Shown here in pieces: positions 61,801-64,000 of a stretch of 64,000 nucleotides of DNA. Position numbers and translations under genes: made by a program. The stretch covers positions 186,001 through 250,000 of the forward strand of contig JAFCMP010000068.1 of assembly GCA_017506865.1 (NCBI GenBank), written 5' to 3'. Source of the stretch: Tribonema minus. Taxonomy: Eukaryota > Sar > Xanthophyceae > Tribonematales > Tribonemataceae. The stretch's first letter is position 1. The number at the start of each line of letters is the position of its first letter. The notes beneath the pieces are model-generated. The model did no database searches, was not told where the DNA came from, and saw only the letters and a list, made by a program, of their open reading frames with translations.

Positions 61801-64000
61801 CACAAGTTGAAGGTGAGGTACATGGTTCCGCGCGCAACAGCGCGGAGCATCATCACAATATATTCCAACTCATTTGAAGCCAACGAGCATATATTACAAT
61901 ACGGTGGTGATTATACTTCAAAGTATGAGTGCCGCTGCTTACGCACCTGCTCCTGCAGCTGCGTGAGCGTCGCGTGGTCCGCGGCGCCGTTGAGCTGAGC
62001 GTCGCTGCCGCCGCCACCGCCGTCGCTGCGCTGCGCATCGCTGACGCCCCTGGCGCGCGCATCACCGCCGCCGCCGCCGTCGCCGAAGGGATTGGTGCCG
62101 AAGGGATTGGTGCTGAGCGCTCTCGCGCCGTCGCTCGGAGAGTCTGCCGCGGCGCTGCTGCCGCTGAGCTGCGCGCGCGCTACGGACTGCAGCGGGCGGC
62201 GGCGGCGGCGCGCAGCGTCAGATGACGGGCGACTCGCGCGTGCACGCCGGATAGACTGATTGGTCATTGCGAGGGACTGCTGGCCACGCGCAATCATCGC
62301 GGCGGAGGCGCGCGCACAGCGGCCGTGCTGGTCACACGCTCCTGCGCGTTTGCCGCAACGCAGCGTCTCGCGCCGTGAAATCGTCGTCACCGTCGACGGC
62401 TGTCGCGGTTCGCCATGACAACTCACGGCGCACCTCGCGCGTCTGTGGGCAGGGCTTGCGCTGCACAGCTGCAACGTCAGAGCGTTCAGCCCCCTGAGGA
62501 GTATGATGCGGAGCCGCGGGCCCCATGCGCTACGATGTATGCGTTGATGCCTGTGGGGCCATTCCATGATCATGGCCCTAACCCTAACCCTAACCCTAAC
62601 CCTAACCCTAGCTCCATGATCATGGAGCTAGCGCGCGCCGGCGCTCGCCGACGTACCCATGACCGTACACTCATAGCCCTCATCTCGTGACGCGGGGTCT
62701 GCAGCGCCCTGACATGCCGCGTGCGAGGCCTGCGCCGTGCACTCCGTGCGCAGTCGGCGCGCGCATGCGTACCTACGCAACTGCAGCTCACATTCAGCAT
62801 CTGGTTCTCCAGCTGCACGATGCGCTGCTGCGCGGCCGCGAGCTCCCACGCCATGCGCTCCTCCTCGCCGTCCGCGCGCGCGCCGCTGCCGTCGTCGTCG
62901 CGCCGCGACAGCTCCCGCGCCTCGCGCTCTGCACGGCAGCGCGTATTGCGGCGGCGGCGGCGGACGGCAAGGCCACAGCGTGAGCAGATGAGACGTGTTT
63001 TACGCAGGTCGTCATATGAGGCGACGGCGTCGCCCTGCGCTGCCGCGCGCCGCGGGGCTGCAGCGGAGTCAGGTGGCGCGCCGCTGCGGCGGCGGCAGCG
63101 GTGCGGCTGCATGCATCGCCAGGCGGAGGCACAGATGGCCGCACGGCTGCGCTGCGCAACATTGCATGGTAGCGCTGCGGCGTGATCCACAGCGCACGCA
63201 GCGAGCCAACATGAAACCGCTGCAAAACCATGCGCCTGAAGCAGTGCGCACCCCCCAACAGACGCGCCTGGCAATTCAAACGGATGTGCTGATGACATGA
63301 GCAACATACAACCTGCTACAGTAAGGATGGACAAACATGGCAGCGTGCAGCGAGATAAAAGTTCAACCGCCGGCGCTTGCAAACGTGCTGAGCAGGCTAG
63401 TGTGTCGTTCGTGCTGCTGTTGACGAGGCCATGCTGCTGGGCAGCAGACCTCCAAGGCTGAGCAGTGTGATGCATAATTGGTTTCAGAATGTCGAGTCAG
63501 CAGCATCGGTGCCTTGATGCCTGAGTTTGTGCTCTAGTACGCTGCAACCGGCAGTGTGGCGCAGTGCAAACATGAAGATCACAGGCAAGAGCCCGCCGTC
63601 TTTTCCCTCCCACAGCTCCTGCACCTTAAAAACCGCCCACGCCCCCCCCCAATCAACCCCGTCAATTGACCCCATTGCCCCGTACTCCGACACACACACT
63701 CGCGAGGCACGTGACAGCACCTTGCTCCGCCACCTCCTGCGCAGCGACCCTCTCCCGCAGCTCCGCCAGCTCCTGCGCCTGCGCGTCCCGCACCGCGTTT
63801 GCAGCCTCCAGCTCGCGCGCGCGCGCGTGCGCGGCGGCGTTGGCGGCCTCCACCTCGCGCTCCTGCGCCTCGCGCGCCGCGGCGGCAGCGCTCAGCTCCT
63901 CTGCCAGCCGCCGCTGCTCCGCCGAGGCAGCGCTCAGGCCGTCCAGCAGCCGCTGCTGCTCCGCGTTGGCCGCCGCCACCTGCTCCAGGAGCTTGGCCTG
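52843..64000 (-). CDS. Long coiled-coil protein, C-terminal part (runs off the window)
   Basis: Fifteen minus-strand exons, all agreeing in phase: beyond 64000-63721, 62928-62792, 62186-61947, 61134-61009, 60307-60245, 59505-59443, 58764-58633, 58178-58036, 57865-57703, 57132-57064, 56204-56070, 55357-55309, 54794-54742, 53930-53841, 53022-52843; about 640 residues are visible. Most of it is heptad-like and rich in Ala, Glu, Arg, Gln and Leu (AAANAEQQRLLDGLS, AEERMAWELAAAQQR-type, AQLAAMEAARAELEERAAEV, AEIKKLKEDNE), so a rod-like cytoskeletal, Golgi or centrosomal scaffold is likely. Exon 62186-61947 is a Gly/Ser/Asp-rich break with two TNPFG motifs. The C-terminus (about 59 residues) is a short coil then a non-coil tail ending SLFAWGRRTSGSG. 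No motor or other domain is visible; identity unknown. Introns carry the densest exon-edge echoes of the window. Confidence 0.82.
53620..53644 (+). repeat. Interstitial CCCTAA tract
   Basis: CCTAACCCCTAACCCTAACC and one further CTAAC unit lie in an intron of the coiled-coil gene. Confidence 0.85.
53698..53775 (-). repeat. Partial duplicate of the 53930-53841 coiled-coil exon
   Basis: This segment encodes EREVHNQAMQLIACNTELRH, against EREVHDQAMQLIACKME in the phased exon. It stays open, ends at a GTGCGC donor in the same phase, and could be a second exon. Its acceptor lies against a CCCTAA tract (53779-53800) and has no pyrimidine run. Confidence 0.7.
53990..54090 (-). repeat. Echo of the 53930 exon start
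   Basis: GCGAGCCACACATGCTCTGG with AAGCCGTGCCGTTGCCCCTGCACACGGAGCCGAG at 54031-54085 repeats GCGAGTCGCACATGCTCTGA with AAGCCGCGCCGTTGCCCCTGCACGGAGCCGAG at 53894-53945, acceptor included. The following CAGATCGACCAA...GAAGAGAGAG is also shared. Confidence 0.9.
54498..54540 (+). repeat. Interstitial CCCTAA tract
   Basis: TTTACCCTAACCCTAACCCT, then AGCCCTCAAGCCGACCCTAACCC; about five units, partly degenerate, in an intron of the coiled-coil gene. Confidence 0.85.
55475..56035 (-). repeat. Six-copy array of echoes of the 56070 exon end
   Basis: The true junction at 56062-56105 (CTCACTGTGGCCTCCAAGCG, then CGCCTTGTCCGCCCTGAGCTGC) recurs at about 55476, 55566, 55643, 55782, 55905 and 55989. Several copies keep the CTCAC donor, and most keep a trailing CTCTTCAGTACACAAC and GTGAACTAG(C)GGTGAACT spacer. 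Copies lie 65-140 bp apart and are degenerate by substitutions and small indels. Confidence 0.95.
56335..56540 (-). repeat. Two echoes of the 56204 exon start with acceptor
   Basis: GCGGCCTTGTGCTCTTCCTC with CATCTTGTGCACCTGGCGCAGCACG at 56346-56390 and GCGGCCTTGTGCTCCTCCTC with CATCTTGTGCACCTGGCGGCACATG at 56482-56526 repeat the true exon start at 56172-56215. Both would still read VHKMEEEHKAA. A weaker third copy lies at 56576-56620. Confidence 0.95.
57462..57512 (-). repeat. Echo of the 57703 exon end
   Basis: CTTGCCTTGGCAGTGTGCTT and the following CTCGTGCGCGGCGAGCGTCTCCTG repeat CTTACCTTGGCGGCGTGCTT with CTCGTGCGCGGCGAGGGTCTCCTG at 57698-57744. Confidence 0.9.
58818..58910 (-). repeat. 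Echo of the 58764 exon start
   Basis: GCCACCGCGAGCTCGGCCTG with CGGCACACACATGGACAA at 58861-58898 repeats GCCACCGCGAGTTCAGCCTG with CGGCACACACATGGATAA at 58748-58785. GGAACTTCAAGAGG flanks both, and the copy remains open as AELAVARAPADAAQ. Confidence 0.9.
59230..59430 (-). repeat. Four-copy array of echoes of the 59443 exon end
   Basis: GCTGAGCACTGACCTGCATG with ACCTTACATAC(C) recurs with a period of about 50 bp, copies near 59250, 59288, 59338 and 59380. The true junction at 59430-59455 reads GCTGAGCACTGACCTGCATA with ACCTTGAG. The donor (ACTGAC = GTCAGT) is kept in most copies, and CCCTGATCG(G)AAATGCTGAG spacers recur. Confidence 0.9.
62564..62625 (+). repeat. Telomeric (CCCTAA)n block flanked by 12-bp direct repeats
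   Basis: A perfect CCCTAA array at 62576-62610 (just under six units) is bounded on the left by CCATGATCATGG (62564-62575) and on the right, after GCT, by a second CCATGATCATGG (62614-62625). It lies in an intron of the coiled-coil gene. Confidence 0.95.

Overview
This is nuclear DNA of a eukaryotic alga, most likely a stramenopile related to brown algae and xanthophytes. Three things point there: GC-rich genes broken into many short exons; one gene with seven tandem cysteine/histidine repeats of the EsV-1-7 (IMMEDIATE UPRIGHT) type, a family best known from brown algae and related stramenopiles; and scattered TTAGGG/CCCTAA telomere-type tracts. The lineage call is inference. No organelle, bacterial, tRNA, rRNA or CRISPR feature could be supported.

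I rebuilt exons by eye from protein-like segments, GT(GC)/AG edges and codon-phase agreement across introns. Most joins given here agree in phase. Layout: (1) 1037-2119 minus, small HIG1-like membrane protein, 3' end not found; (2) 2847-7685 plus, organelle-type methionyl-tRNA synthetase; (3) 8794-11422 plus, WD40-like propeller protein, 5' end not found; (4) 14169-19661 minus, EsV-1-7 repeat protein with a long low-complexity tail; (5) 21106-26295 minus, beta-class-like glutathione S-transferase, complete in five exons, with a TIR element in its last intron; (6) 27699-41563 minus, large modular extracellular protein with tandem IPT-like units, Cys-rich repeats and a C-terminal membrane anchor, N-terminus not fixed; (7) 42361-51342 plus, methyltransferase-like protein ending in a MYND zinc finger, middle exons uncertain; (8) 52843-64000 minus, long coiled-coil protein running off the window. 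Genes 1/2 and 6/7 are divergent pairs; 3/4 and 7/8 are convergent. The genes look like unrelated housekeeping and accessory genes, not a pathway.

The most striking signal is not a gene. Introns in at least six of the eight genes hold degenerate tandem copies ('echoes') of the neighbouring exon edge, often with the splice site, up to seven copies in a row. With poly-C tracts before acceptors, telomeric tracts inside introns and a dispersed TTGAAGTT motif, this suggests introns that grow by repeated local duplication across exon-intron boundaries.
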